DNA of 64,000 nucleotides, taken from assembly GCF_005116505.1 (NCBI RefSeq), contig NZ_SWBR01000002.1:744314-808313 (forward strand), written 5' to 3'. Position numbers and translations under genes: made by a program. Below are positions 26,320 through 35,977 of the stretch, piece by piece. Every line of letters starts with the position of its first letter. Position 1 is the stretch's first letter. The notes beneath the pieces were generated by a model. The model saw only the letters and a list, made by a program, of their open reading frames with translations. It was not told where the DNA came from and searched no databases. The stretch comes from Pedobacter polaris. GTDB taxonomy: Bacteria; Bacteroidota; Bacteroidia; Sphingobacteriales; Sphingobacteriaceae.

Positions 26320-27231
26320 TTAATCAACCCTAGTGATGCTAACAACATACTTTCCTGTAAGTCCTCCGGTAGTCTGATAAATACCCGCTTGAAACTGAAT
26401 AACCTGACCAGCAGTAAGTTTGACTATATCTGTAACACTACATATATCACTCAATGCCGTTCCAACAGCCCCACTAATTTTTGAATTACCGCTAGTATAG
26501 GTTGATGGTGTAGCAGCGTTACCGGATAAAACGTTCAGTTTTCCCAGATACGCAGCACCATTGCTTGATTGTGCAAAATTGACACTAAAATTGAATTGAT
26601 ATAATCCTGTCTGAACAGCGGTAAACTGGGCTCCAGCAAATTCATTCAGGTTATCAAAAGTTTCAGTCATTGTACCATTATTATTAATAAAGTAGAATTG
26701 ATCATTGTTTGTAAAAGTTATATCACCAGTTACTCTTACGGAACTTATTGAAGCAGCGGTTTTTAGTTTTAAAACACCGTTTGCATCCACTACTACTGTT
26801 CCTACACTGCTTGTGGCATTTTGCAAGCCACTTGCAGCTAATGTATTTACAGCAGATGTAGCAATTGTAGTAGGAGCCGATAATGTTCCGCCCAATCTTA
26901 CATCAGCCGCAACAGCATTTAAACCATTATTTGCCGTTGCAAGTATGGGTACTGCAGGTGTACTAGCCAAGCCATTTACCGTTGATATTAAGTTGCCATT
27001 TACTGCTGTTAAGGTATTGGTGGTAGCTAACGTTTTTAAAACGCCATTGGCATCTGCCACTACTGTTTTATCTGTACCTGCTGCACCAGGGTTTGTACTG
27101 ATATTACGGATCCTTACGTTCCCAGCAGCAATATCTAGCTTTTCGGTTGGTGTTATAGTACCAATTCCTGTATTTTGTGCAAATGAAATGCTTGCTGACA
27201 GCATTAACATTACAATTAATATTATTCTCAT
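26320..27231 (-). CDS. Secreted C1q/TNF-like protein, paralogue C
   Basis: 303 residues, the same length and layout as paralogue D: signal peptide, NTGIGTITPTEKLDI, shared linker, then a C1q/TNF-like end (FDNLNEFAGAQFTAVQTGLY...TAGQVIQFQAGIYQ). Differences from D concentrate in the surface loops of the head (for example NVLSGNAATPSTYTSGNSK). It starts eight bases after paralogue B's stop. The likely role is a trimeric head or binding domain at the cell surface. Confidence 0.82.
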   Translation of the reverse strand: MRIILIVMLMLSASISFAQNTGIGTITPTEKLDIAAGNVRIRNISTNPGAAGTDKTVVADANGVLKTLATTNTLTAVNGNLISTVNGLASTPAVPILATANNGLNAVAADVRLGGTLSAPTTIATSAVNTLAASGLQNATSSVGTVVVDANGVLKLKTAASISSVRVTGDITFTNNDQFYFINNNGTMTETFDNLNEFAGAQFTAVQTGLYQFNFSVNFAQSSNGAAYLGKLNVLSGNAATPSTYTSGNSKISGAVGTALSDICSVTDIVKLTAGQVIQFQAGIYQTTGGLTGKYVVSITRVD

Positions 27232-27240
27232 TTTGTTATA

Positions 27241-27897
27241 TTATAATGGTGTAAAAATGATATGAAGAAAGGCTTTTCCTTGGGAGTAAGCTGTTGAGTT
27301 ACCTGTACTTGTTTGAATATAAATGAGATCATTAGCCTCTAGCTGCACCACGTATGTCCCATTCATAGTGTATCTATTACCAGACAAGATTATTCCCCCA
27401 ACGGTCAAGGTATTCATTGCAGAAGAGGGGCCAGCTTTTATACTAATAACATAACTTCCAGCTTCAACCTCATTGAGTAAAGTACCGGTAACAATCTGAT
27501 AAACCCCCTTTTTTGTTACTGTAAAAGTATTGGTTGTTGCATCCCAAGTACCTGCAGAAGTTTTAATAAAATTAACTGTACTGAAAACGGTCTGATTAAG
27601 CGTATTATTTCCAGACAAAGATGTTGTTAAATCTGTGTTTTGCTGGGCATTAAAAATATTTACAGGTACCTTTAAAGCCTCTACAAAGTCTGTGGTCTTA
27701 ACATTCAATACATTTCCATTATTATCAGATAGTAAAGTATTATATAAAGTTGCGTCTGTAGTACTGGCAATTGACCTGATCCTTAAATTACCATTTACAT
27801 CTAGTTTTGCAGTAGGCGTTAACGTGCCAATTCCGGTATTTTGTGCAAATGAAATGTTTTTTAAAAGTATTAACATTACAATTAGTAGTAGTCTCAT
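27241..27897 (-). CDS. Secreted C1q-like protein, paralogue B
   Basis: 218 residues. Signal peptide [39 protein letters not shown], then a C1q-like domain: FNAQQNTDLTTSLSG, TFTVTKKGVYQIVTGTLLN, VVQLEANDLIYIQ and the closing KAFLHIIFTPL, which mirrors the C-terminal strand of C1q domains. Paralogue A is about two-thirds identical by eye, pointing to duplication. Same transcript direction as the collagen-like gene. Confidence 0.82.
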   Translation of the reverse strand: MRLLLIVMLILLKNISFAQNTGIGTLTPTAKLDVNGNLRIRSIASTTDATLYNTLLSDNNGNVLNVKTTDFVEALKVPVNIFNAQQNTDLTTSLSGNNTLNQTVFSTVNFIKTSAGTWDATTNTFTVTKKGVYQIVTGTLLNEVEAGSYVISIKAGPSSAMNTLTVGGIILSGNRYTMNGTYVVQLEANDLIYIQTSTGNSTAYSQGKAFLHIIFTPL

Positions 27898-27960
27898 GTT
27901 CTTTATATTAATATATTGATAAACGTATACAGGCAGTCTCTAAATTTTAACAGAGTAATC

Positions 27961-28617
27961 TTATAAAGGGGTAAAAGTGATATATAAGAAGGCCTTTCCT
28001 TGTGAGTAAGGAGTTATGGCGCCCGTATTTGTATAGGTATAAATGGTATCATTAGCGTTTAGAAGCATCACATAATTACCATTTGTAGCATATTTATTCC
28101 CAGTCAGGGCAATTCCTCCAACAGTCAATAAGCTCGATCCAGCAATAATGTGCATTACATAATTTGCTACCTCAACCTCATTAAGTAAACAGCCTGCAAC
28201 AATCTGATAAATTCCCTTCTTTGCCACTGTAAAAACATTGGTTGTTGCGTTCCAAGTACCTGCAGTAGTTTTAATCAGATTAACGGTACCAAAAACAGTC
28301 TTATTAAACGTATTGAGTCCAAGTAAAGGGGTCTCTACATCTGTGTTTTGCTGCGCATTAAAAATAGTTGTCGGGATCTTTAAGGCATCAACAAAGTCTG
28401 TGGTCTTGACATTCATTACATTTCCGCTATCATCAGACAGTAAAGTATTATATAAAGTTGCATCTGTAGTACTGCTAGCTGACCTAACCCTTAAATCGCC
28501 ATTTACATCTAGTTTTGCAGTAGGCGATATTGTGCCAATTCCGGTATTTTGCGCAAACGAAATGCTTGTTTCGAGCATTAACATTAGAACTAGGATTAGG
28601 ATTAGAATTGTTCTCAT
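27961..28617 (-). CDS. Secreted C1q-like protein, paralogue A
   Basis: 218 residues. Its signal peptide MRTILILILVLMLMLETSI is longer than those of its paralogues, again in a repeat-rich Leu/Ile stretch. NTGIGTISPTAKLDVNGDLR is followed by a C1q-like domain (FNAQQNTDVETPLLG, FTVAKKGIYQIVAGCLLN, MLLNANDTIYTYT, KAFLYITFTPL). It is the first small gene after the collagen-like giant and is separated from it by a strong hairpin at 28633-28671. Confidence 0.82.
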   Translation of the reverse strand: MRTILILILVLMLMLETSISFAQNTGIGTISPTAKLDVNGDLRVRSASSTTDATLYNTLLSDDSGNVMNVKTTDFVDALKIPTTIFNAQQNTDVETPLLGLNTFNKTVFGTVNLIKTTAGTWNATTNVFTVAKKGIYQIVAGCLLNEVEVANYVMHIIAGSSLLTVGGIALTGNKYATNGNYVMLLNANDTIYTYTNTGAITPYSQGKAFLYITFTPL

Positions 28618-28632
28618 ATTTTATTTATTGAT

Positions 28633-28671
28633 CTACAATGGGTGCAAATAAATTATTTGCACCCATTGTAG
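28633..28671 (-). promoter_or_regulatory. Perfect 17-bp stem-loop between collagen-like gene and head genes
   Basis: CTACAATGGGTGCAAAT, five-base loop, and its exact complement. It begins 11 bases after the collagen-like stop. On the minus strand no T-tract follows, so read-through with partial termination or RNA processing is more likely than full termination. Confidence 0.65.
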
Positions 28672-28682
28672 TTTTCCTTAGC

Positions 28683-31600
28683 TTATTTTTTATTTGATGA
28701 CATTTGCTCTAATCTTATCAATCGTGCTTTCATCTCGTCTACATCTTTTTTCATTGCACTGATTTCTTGATTTTTGCTTTCAATTTGCTTTTGTTGCTCG
28801 ATTACATGGAGGTATAATTCCTCTAATTTTTCTAAAGACTGAACTGATAATTCAGTTAAGTTGAAAGAATATCCATCTTTTGTTTTAAGCAAATCTTTAA
28901 TTGAGGTTACCCCAGGCAAATGCTCATTTTTCTTAATGTACTCTTCCACCTCTTTTAAGGTTTTGAATTTATAATCAGCTTTAATTATAGATGATCCTCT
29001 AAAATAATCTTGAAACACATAATCAGCATACACACTAAAGGCAGTTCTGATTGAACCATTTACTGCAAGTTTTTCCCCTGCTGAACCAAACATAGCGTTC
29101 TGTCCGATGGCAACATTACCAGTGTGGTATATAGCCTGAGCATCCGTAGTTGCCTGTACAGTACCACTTTGAACAAACCAAGGTTCTACTTTAAGTGTTG
29201 TTAGGTCTGAAGTTACTTCAGAACCATTTACGCCTATTGTTAACAAATTCGTACTCGTATCAAAGGCACTTAATAAACTTCTTACTGTTGGTGCGCTTGA
29301 ACTCACTCCATTTACAACTGATGTCATAATATTACCTGTACTTGACAAAGTATTCGTGGTTGCAGGAATGACTGCATTTACAACATAAGCGTCTGTACTT
29401 GTTCCTGTACCAGTAATAGTAACATTTGAACCTGCAGTAGTTTTACCTCCAAGACCATCTGCACCAGTTGGGCCTTGTGATCCTTGGATACCCTGAGCTC
29501 CAGTGGCACCATTTGCCCCGGTTAGTCCTATTGGACCCTGTGAACCTGTGGCTCCAACCGCTCCATCAACACCGTTTGTTCCATTTGTTCCGGCTGCACC
29601 TGTCAATCCGATTGGACCTTGGGGACCTGTTGCGCCAGTGGCACCGGCCGCTCCGGTATCACCTTTATCGCCCTTGTCTCCTTTTATACCTTGGATGCCC
29701 TGAGTTCCGGTTGCACCAACGGCTCCGTTTGCTCCGGTCAATCCTATTGGACCCTGGGAACCTGTGGCTCCAACCGCTCCATCAACACCGTTTGTTCCAT
29801 TTGTTCCGGCTGCACCTGTCAATCCGATTGGACCTTGGGAACCTGTTGCGCCTGTGGCACCGGCCGCTCCTGTATCACCTTTATCTCCCTTGTCTCCTTT
29901 TATACCTTGGATGCCCTGAGCTCCGGTTGCACCAACGGCTCCGTTTGCTCCGGTCAATCCTATTGGGCCCTGTGAACCTGTGGCTCCAACCGCTCCATCA
30001 ACACCGTTTGTTCCATTTGTTCCGGCTGCACCTGTCAATCCGATTGGACCTTGGGGACCTGTTGCGCCAGTGGCACCGGCCGCTCCGGTATCACCTTTAT
30101 CGCCCTTGTCTCCTTTTATACCTTGGATGCCCTGAGCTCCGGTTGCACCAACGGCTCCGTTTGCTCCGGTCAATCCTATTGGACCCTGGGAACCTGTGGC
30201 TCCAACCGCTCCATCAACACCGTTTGTTCCATTTGTTCCGGCTGCACCTGTCAATCCGATTGGACCTTGGGAACCTGTTGCGCCTGTGGCACCGGCCGCT
30301 CCGGTATCACCTTTATCGCCCTTGTCTCCTTTTATACCTTGGATGCCCTGAGCTCCGGTTGCACCAACGGCTCCGTTTGCTCCGGTCAATCCTATTGGGC
30401 CCTGGGAACCTGTGGCTCCTACTGCTCCATCAACACCGTTTGTTCCATTTGTTCCGGCTGCACCTGTCAGTCCGATTGGCCCTTGGGAACCTGTTGCGCC
30501 TGTGGCACCGGCCGTTCCGGTATCACCTTTATCGCCCTTGTCTCCTTTTATACCTTGGATGCCCTGGGCTCCGGTTGCACCAACGGCTCCGTTTGCTCCG
30601 GTCAATCCTACTGGACCCTGGGAACCTGTTGCCCCAACCGCTCCATCAACACCGTTTGTTCCATTTGTTCCGGCTGCACCCGTCAGTCCGATTGGACCTT
30701 GGGAACCTGTTGCGCCTGTGGCACCGGCCGCTCCTGTATCACCTTTATCTCCCTTGTCTCCCTTTATACCTTGGATGCCCTGGGCTCCGGTTGCGCCAAC
30801 CGCTCCGTTTGCTCCGGTCAATCCTATTGGACCCTGTGAACCTGTTGCTCCAACCGCACCATCAACACCGTTTGTTCCATTTGTTCCCGCTGCACCCGTC
30901 AATCCTATTGGACCTTGGGGACCTGTTGCGCCTGTGGCACCGGCCGCTCCTGTATCACCTTTATCTCCCTTGTCTCCCTTTATACCCTGGGCTCCGGTTG
31001 CGCCAACCGCTCCGTTTGCTCCGGTCAATCCCATTGGGCCCTGGGAACCTGTTGCCCCAACCGCTCCATCAACTCCGTTTGTTCCATTTGTTCCGGCTGC
31101 ACCCGTCAGTCCAATTGGACCTTGGGGACCAACCGCACCAGTTGCACCGGTCAATCCTATTGGACCCTGTGAACCTGTTGCTCCAACCGCTCCATCAACT
31201 CCGTTTGTCCCATTTGTTCCGGCTGCACCTGTCAATCCGATTGGACCTTGGGAACCTGTTGCGCCTGTGGCACCGGCCGCTCCTGTATCACCTTTATCTC
31301 CCTTGTCTCCCTTTATACCCTGGGCTCCGGTTGCGCCAACCGCTCCGTTTGCTCCGGTCAATCCTATTGGGCCCTGCGAACCTGTTGCCCCAACCGCTCC
31401 ATCAACTCCGTTTGTTCCATTTGTTCCGGCTGCACCCGTCAATCCGATTGGACCTTGGAGACCTGTAGCTCCAGTGGCACCATTTGCTCCAGTATCACCT
31501 TTATCTCCCTTGTCTCCCTTTATACCCTGGGCTCCGGTTGCGCCAACCGCTCCGTTTGCTCCGGTCAATCCTATTGGTCCCTGTGAACCTGTTGCTCCAA

Positions 31601-34600
31601 CCGCTCCATCAACTCCGTTTGTTCCATTTGTTCCGGCTGCACCTGTCAGTCCGATTGGACCTTGGGGACCAACCGCACCAGTTGCACCGGTCAATCCTAT
31701 TGGACCCTGTGAACCTGTTGCTCCAACCGCTCCATCAACTCCGTTTGTTCCGTTTGTTCCGGCTGCACCCGTCAGTCCGATTGGACCTTGAGCTCCGGCC
31801 GTACCTTGTGGCCCAGTTGCACCGGTTAATCCTATTGGTCCCTGTGAACCTGTTGCTCCAACTGAACCCGCTGCTCCGGTATCACCTTTATCCCCCTTGT
31901 CTCCTTTTAATCCCTGGATACCCTGGGCTCCGGTTGCACCAACCGCTCCATTTGCTCCGGTCAATCCCATTGGGCCCTGCGAACCTGTTGCTCCAACCGC
32001 TCCATCAACTCCGTTTGTTCCATTTGTTCCGGCCGTACCTTGCGGCCCAGTTGCACCGGTTAACCCTATTGGTCCCTGTGAACCTGTTGCTCCAACTGCT
32101 CCGGTATCACCTTTATCCCCCTTGTCTCCTTTTAATCCCTGGATGCCCTGGGCTCCGGTCGCACCAACCGCTCCACTTGCTCCGGTCAATCCCATCGGGC
32201 CCTGCGAACCTGTTGCTCCAACCGCTCCATCAACACCGTTTGTCCCATTTGTTCCGGCTGCACCCGTCAGTCCGATTGGACCTTGGGCTCCGGCCGTACC
32301 TTGTGGCCCAGTTGCACCGGTTAATCCTATTGGTCCCTGTGAACCTGTTGCTCCAACTGCACCGGTATCACCTTTATCCCCCTTGTCTCCTTTTAATCCC
32401 TGGATACCCTGGGCTCCATTTGCTCCGGTTAATCCCATTGGGCCCTGCGAACCTGTTGCTCCTACTGATCCATCAACACCGTTTGTTCCGGCTGCACCTG
32501 TCAGTCCGATTGGACCTTGAGCTCCGGCCGTACCTTGTGGCCCAGTTGCACCGGTTAATCCTATTGGTCCCTGTGAACCTGTTGCCCCTGTATCTCCCTT
32601 ATCACCTTTCAGACCCTGAGCCCCAGTTGCACCATCCAATCCAGCGGTACCCTGAGGTCCAACTGCTCCAGTGGCACCTACTGCTCCGGTTACTCCAATA
32701 TCTCCTTTATCGCCCTTGTCTCCTTTTAACCCTTGGATACCTTGAGCTCCAGTTGCACCAACTGCTCCGTCCAATCCAGCTATACCCTGAGGTCCTACTG
32801 CTCCGGTTACTCCAATATCTCCTTTGTCTCCTTTTAATCCCTGGACACCTTGAGTTCCAGTTGCACCGTCCAATCCAGCGGTACCCTGAGGTCCAACTGC
32901 TCCAGTGGCACCTACTGCTCCGGTTACTCCAATATCTCCTTTATCGCCCTTGTCTCCTTTCAAACCCTGGATGCCCTGAGCTCCGGTTGCACCGTCTATT
33001 CCATTTGTTCCATTTGCTCCTGTTGAACCAGTTAAGCCGATTGGACCTTGGGGACCAACTGCTCCTGTATCTCCCTTGTCACCTTTCAGACCCTGGGCCC
33101 CAGTTGCACCGTCCAATCCAGCTATACCCTGTGGACCAACTGCACCCGTTACTCCAATATCACCTTTGTCTCCTTTTAATCCCTGGATACCCTGGGCTCC
33201 GGTTGAACCAGTAGCACCTACTGCTCCGGTATCTCCCTTATCACCTTTCAAACCCTGAGCCCCAGTTGCACCATCCAATCCAGCGGTACCCTGAGGTCCA
33301 ACTGCTCCAGTGGCACCTACTGCTCCGGTTACTCCAATATCACCTTTGTCTCCTTTTAAACCTTGGATACCCTGAGCTCCCGTTGCACCGTCTATTCCAT
33401 TTGCTCCTGTTGAACCAGTTAAGCCGATTGGGCCTTGGGGACCAACTGCTCCTGTATCTCCCTTGTCACCTTTCAAACCCTGGGCCCCAGTTGCACCGTC
33501 CAATCCAGCTATACCCTGTGGACCAACTGCACCCGTTACTCCAATATCACCTTTATCTCCCTTGTCTCCCTTTATACCCTGGGCTCCGGTTGAACCAACT
33601 GCTCCGTCCAATCCAGCTATACCCTGAGGTCCAACTGCACCTGTATCCCCTTTGTCACCTTTCAGACCCTGGGCTCCGGTTGCACCATCTATTCCATTTG
33701 CTCCAGTTGAACCAGTTAAGCCGATTGGACCTTGCGGACCAACTGCTCCTGTATCTCCTTTCAAACCCTGAGCCCCAGTTGCACCATCTATTCCAGCGGT
33801 ACCCTGAGGACCAACTGCACCAGTGGCACCTACCGCTCCGGTTACTCCAATATCTCCTTTATCACCCTTGTCTCCTTTTATTCCCTGGATACCTTGAGCT
33901 CCGGCTGCACCAACTTCACCTGTATCTCCCTTGTCACCTTTCAGACCCTGAGCTCCGGTTGCACCGTCCAATCCAGCGGTACCCTGAGGTCCAACTGCTC
34001 CAGTGGCACCTACTGCTCCGGTTACTCCAATATCTCCTTTATCGCCCTTGTCTCCTTTTAACCCTTGGATACCCTGAGCTCCGGTTGCACCGTCTATTCC
34101 ATTTGTTCCATTTGCTCCTGTTGAACCAGTTAAGCCGATTGGACCTTGGGAACCAACTGCTCCAGTCTCACCTTTTATGCCTGCTACATAGTCCGTTGCA
34201 GTTTTGGTTTCGTTGCCAGGAATTTCCTTCCAGATCTCGAATGCAGATTTACCTGCTGCACCAACTGCTCCAGCATCACCTTTTATGCTTGTGGCATAGT
34301 CCGTTGCAGTTTTGGTTTCGTTGCCGGGAATTTCCTTCCAGATCTCGAATGCGGATTTACCTGCTGCACCAACTGCTCCAGCATCACCTTTATCGCCTTT
34401 TAATCCTTGAATACCCTGGGCACCAGTTGCACCAACCGCTCCCGCCACTCCAATATCACCTTTATCTCCCTTTAACCCTCGGAGACCCCGAGCTCCAGTT
34501 GCACCGGCTAATCCAGCTGTACCCTGGGGGCCAGTTGCACCTGCTATGCCTGGTGCACCAGTATCACCTTTATCTCCCTTCAAACCCCGAGCTCCGGTTG

Positions 34601-35129
34601 CACCGGCCAATCCAGTTGCACCCTGGGGCCCAACTGCACCTTGTATACCTTGTGCTCCAGTATCACCCTTATCTCCTTTTGGACCGCTGATATTAAGCCA
34701 TTCTCCTGTTTCAGCATTATAAATCCAAGTACCACTGTCATTTTTAACAATGGTAACTCCTACGCCAGTACCTTTGGGTATCCCTGTTTCTCCAATGTGA
34801 TTTTCAATTTTTATCGTTCCTGTGTTTCCTTTAACAAAAACCCATTTTGAACCATCATTGTAATAAATACCTGGAACAACATCAGCATTTTTGGCTGTAT
34901 TGTATACCATCATTCCAGCTATGTGCATAGAAAGCGGTAAAGGATTTGTGCTTTCAATTAAAGCAACCCTTGCATGCAAAAGACCCTTATTGTTACTTTC
35001 CAGTTCTAATAAAGCATCCTTACTTGCCAAATTTCCGTTCGAAATTGTTCCGTCTTTTATTTTCTGCTGAGCATTAACAGACAATGCAGCAAGCATAAAA
35101 GAGAAACCTAATAGTAATCTTTTTTTCAT
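28683..35129 (-). CDS. Giant collagen-like surface protein (about 580 Gly-X-Y triplets)
   Basis: 2148 residues. The signal peptide is MKKRLLLGFSFMLAALSVNAQ. Residues ~22-145 are a small N-terminal domain (IAGMMVYNTAKNADVVPGIYYN). Residues ~147-1890 are uninterrupted Gly-X-Y collagen, Thr/Gln/Asp/Lys-rich with many GDKGDKGDT and GPIGLTGA units, apart from two short insertions built on KSAFEIWKEIPGNETKTATD near 260-320. The C-terminal ~260 residues comprise a beta-rich part, a tail-fibre-like module (EKLAVNGSIR, IKKNEHLPGV) and a terminal coiled coil. Long stretches repeat with a 216-bp period. Reading frames on the opposite strand are open only because of this repetition. It heads a minus-strand cluster with C1q-like and PorP/OmpA genes and probably forms the stalk of a surface fibre. 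Lysine and proline hydroxylation is not expected; stability would come from charge pairs and Thr/Gln. Confidence 0.93.
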   Translation of the reverse strand: MKKRLLLGFSFMLAALSVNAQQKIKDGTISNGNLASKDALLELESNNKGLLHARVALIESTNPLPLSMHIAGMMVYNTAKNADVVPGIYYNDGSKWVFVKGNTGTIKIENHIGETGIPKGTGVGVTIVKNDSGTWIYNAETGEWLNISGPKGDKGDTGAQGIQGAVGPQGATGLAGATGARGLKGDKGDTGAPGIAGATGPQGTAGLAGATGARGLRGLKGDKGDIGVAGAVGATGAQGIQGLKGDKGDAGAVGAAGKSAFEIWKEIPGNETKTATDYATSIKGDAGAVGAAGKSAFEIWKEIPGNETKTATDYVAGIKGETGAVGSQGPIGLTGSTGANGTNGIDGATGAQGIQGLKGDKGDKGDIGVTGAVGATGAVGPQGTAGLDGATGAQGLKGDKGDTGEVGAAGAQGIQGIKGDKGDKGDIGVTGAVGATGAVGPQGTAGIDGATGAQGLKGDTGAVGPQGPIGLTGSTGANGIDGATGAQGLKGDKGDTGAVGPQGIAGLDGAVGSTGAQGIKGDKGDKGDIGVTGAVGPQGIAGLDGATGAQGLKGDKGDTGAVGPQGPIGLTGSTGANGIDGATGAQGIQGLKGDKGDIGVTGAVGATGAVGPQGTAGLDGATGAQGLKGDKGDTGAVGATGSTGAQGIQGLKGDKGDIGVTGAVGPQGIAGLDGATGAQGLKGDKGDTGAVGPQGPIGLTGSTGANGTNGIDGATGAQGIQGLKGDKGDKGDIGVTGAVGATGAVGPQGTAGLDGATGTQGVQGLKGDKGDIGVTGAVGPQGIAGLDGAVGATGAQGIQGLKGDKGDKGDIGVTGAVGATGAVGPQGTAGLDGATGAQGLKGDKGDTGATGSQGPIGLTGATGPQGTAGAQGPIGLTGAAGTNGVDGSVGATGSQGPMGLTGANGAQGIQGLKGDKGDKGDTGAVGATGSQGPIGLTGATGPQGTAGAQGPIGLTGAAGTNGTNGVDGAVGATGSQGPMGLTGASGAVGATGAQGIQGLKGDKGDKGDTGAVGATGSQGPIGLTGATGPQGTAGTNGTNGVDGAVGATGSQGPMGLTGANGAVGATGAQGIQGLKGDKGDKGDTGAAGSVGATGSQGPIGLTGATGPQGTAGAQGPIGLTGAAGTNGTNGVDGAVGATGSQGPIGLTGATGAVGPQGPIGLTGAAGTNGTNGVDGAVGATGSQGPIGLTGANGAVGATGAQGIKGDKGDKGDTGANGATGATGLQGPIGLTGAAGTNGTNGVDGAVGATGSQGPIGLTGANGAVGATGAQGIKGDKGDKGDTGAAGATGATGSQGPIGLTGAAGTNGTNGVDGAVGATGSQGPIGLTGATGAVGPQGPIGLTGAAGTNGTNGVDGAVGATGSQGPMGLTGANGAVGATGAQGIKGDKGDKGDTGAAGATGATGPQGPIGLTGAAGTNGTNGVDGAVGATGSQGPIGLTGANGAVGATGAQGIQGIKGDKGDKGDTGAAGATGATGSQGPIGLTGAAGTNGTNGVDGAVGATGSQGPVGLTGANGAVGATGAQGIQGIKGDKGDKGDTGTAGATGATGSQGPIGLTGAAGTNGTNGVDGAVGATGSQGPIGLTGANGAVGATGAQGIQGIKGDKGDKGDTGAAGATGATGSQGPIGLTGAAGTNGTNGVDGAVGATGSQGPIGLTGANGAVGATGAQGIQGIKGDKGDKGDTGAAGATGATGPQGPIGLTGAAGTNGTNGVDGAVGATGSQGPIGLTGANGAVGATGAQGIQGIKGDKGDKGDTGAAGATGATGSQGPIGLTGAAGTNGTNGVDGAVGATGSQGPIGLTGANGAVGATGTQGIQGIKGDKGDKGDTGAAGATGATGPQGPIGLTGAAGTNGTNGVDGAVGATGSQGPIGLTGANGATGAQGIQGSQGPTGADGLGGKTTAGSNVTITGTGTSTDAYVVNAVIPATTNTLSSTGNIMTSVVNGVSSSAPTVRSLLSAFDTSTNLLTIGVNGSEVTSDLTTLKVEPWFVQSGTVQATTDAQAIYHTGNVAIGQNAMFGSAGEKLAVNGSIRTAFSVYADYVFQDYFRGSSIIKADYKFKTLKEVEEYIKKNEHLPGVTSIKDLLKTKDGYSFNLTELSVQSLEKLEELYLHVIEQQKQIESKNQEISAMKKDVDEMKARLIRLEQMSSNKK

Positions 35130-35328
35130 TGGTAGAGTAATTTAGATGTATGATAGATTAGCATTCACTGTATAATACAGCGCACATACAACAGGGAAAT
35201 TTAGTAGTGATGTTTTTTCATTTGATAGCGTAGGGTCCTTTTAGCTGTGGGCATGGGCCCATAACTAATTATATTTTTTCTACAAAAATGCGCTTAGTGT
35301 AACTTAAGCTGTATGAAAAAAAAATACG

Positions 35329-35336
35329 CAAATCTA
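35329..35336 (-). promoter_or_regulatory. -7 element (TAGATTTG) upstream of the collagen-like gene
   Basis: TAGATTTG within GCAGTAGATTTGCGTATT, followed ~35 bases on by GCATTTTTGTA. The same arrangement recurs at 36679-36686 upstream of the YceI-like gene. It is 200 bases from the collagen-like start, leaving a long 5' leader. Confidence 0.5.
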
Positions 35337-35370
35337 CTGCAAGTCAAATAAGTAACTGATAATCAATTTT

Positions 35371-35679
35371 TTACAAACAGTTTAAAATAAATAGATACAT
35401 ATCTTCAGAAGAAGGGATATTGAATTTTTTCCTAATTCGGTACTTTCTAGATTCACCTTGGTCGTTGTTAAGAGCTATTTGATCATTTCCAAACTTACTA
35501 TCACTCATCACCAACTTGGCAATTTTATAATGACGTTTTAAGACATTCGATCCCAGCATTCGTTCAGTCTTTGCATTTTCTTGCCGATCTGAAACAATAG
35601 TATCCCTTATTTTTTGTTGCCCTTTACTGGTTAGGAGAAACAACATAAGAGATAAACTTAAGAGTAGACGTTTTTTCAT
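35371..35679 (-). pseudogene. Chimeric remnant: signal peptide of a collagen-like relative fused to the tail of a LuxR-type regulator
   Basis: 102 codons. The start MKKRLLLSLSLMLFLLTSKGQQKIRD copies the collagen-like protein's MKKRLLLGFSFMLAALSVNAQQKIKD. The last 25 residues, ESRKYRIRKKFNIPSSEDMYLFIL, copy the C-terminus of the TPR-LuxR regulator (ESRKYRLRKKFNISSSEDINLFIF). The middle matches neither clearly. It is best read as the scar of a deletion that joined two duplicated genes. It could be expressed as a small secreted protein, but a function is doubtful. The 35680-35977 gap upstream shows no gene. Confidence 0.65.
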
Positions 35680-35977
35680 ATTTAGATAGAGAATTTTACA
35701 CGTTTGATTACTTCATTACAAAAGCGTTCCATATGTCAATATCTAATACCAAGACTCCTTACCAAAACCGACCAAATATCACTTAACAAACTCATAATCA
35801 GCAGATAACTATCTTTATTTTAATTAAAAAATAGAAAATTTATTGCTGAGTGCATCTTTTATAGAATGGGTATGTTGTTCTATAATTTCCTCAAAATGAG
35901 GTCTTTTTAACTATAAATCCCCAAAAGAATATCCATTATGTTTTGCGAAATGAATAATTGGAAATTAGATTAGAAAA

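Noticed and set aside
34180..34350. Possible CRISPR-like or insertion repeat inside the collagen-like gene
   Set aside because: The two near-identical ~100-bp units are in frame and encode a protein insertion common in collagen-like proteins; there are no spacers.
29468..34690. Long plus-strand reading frames (hundreds of codons) opposite the collagen-like gene
   Set aside because: They arise from the repeated Gly-X-Y codons read backwards, give Leu/Arg-, Pro/Ala- or Cys/Ser-rich repeats without protein character, and have no start context.
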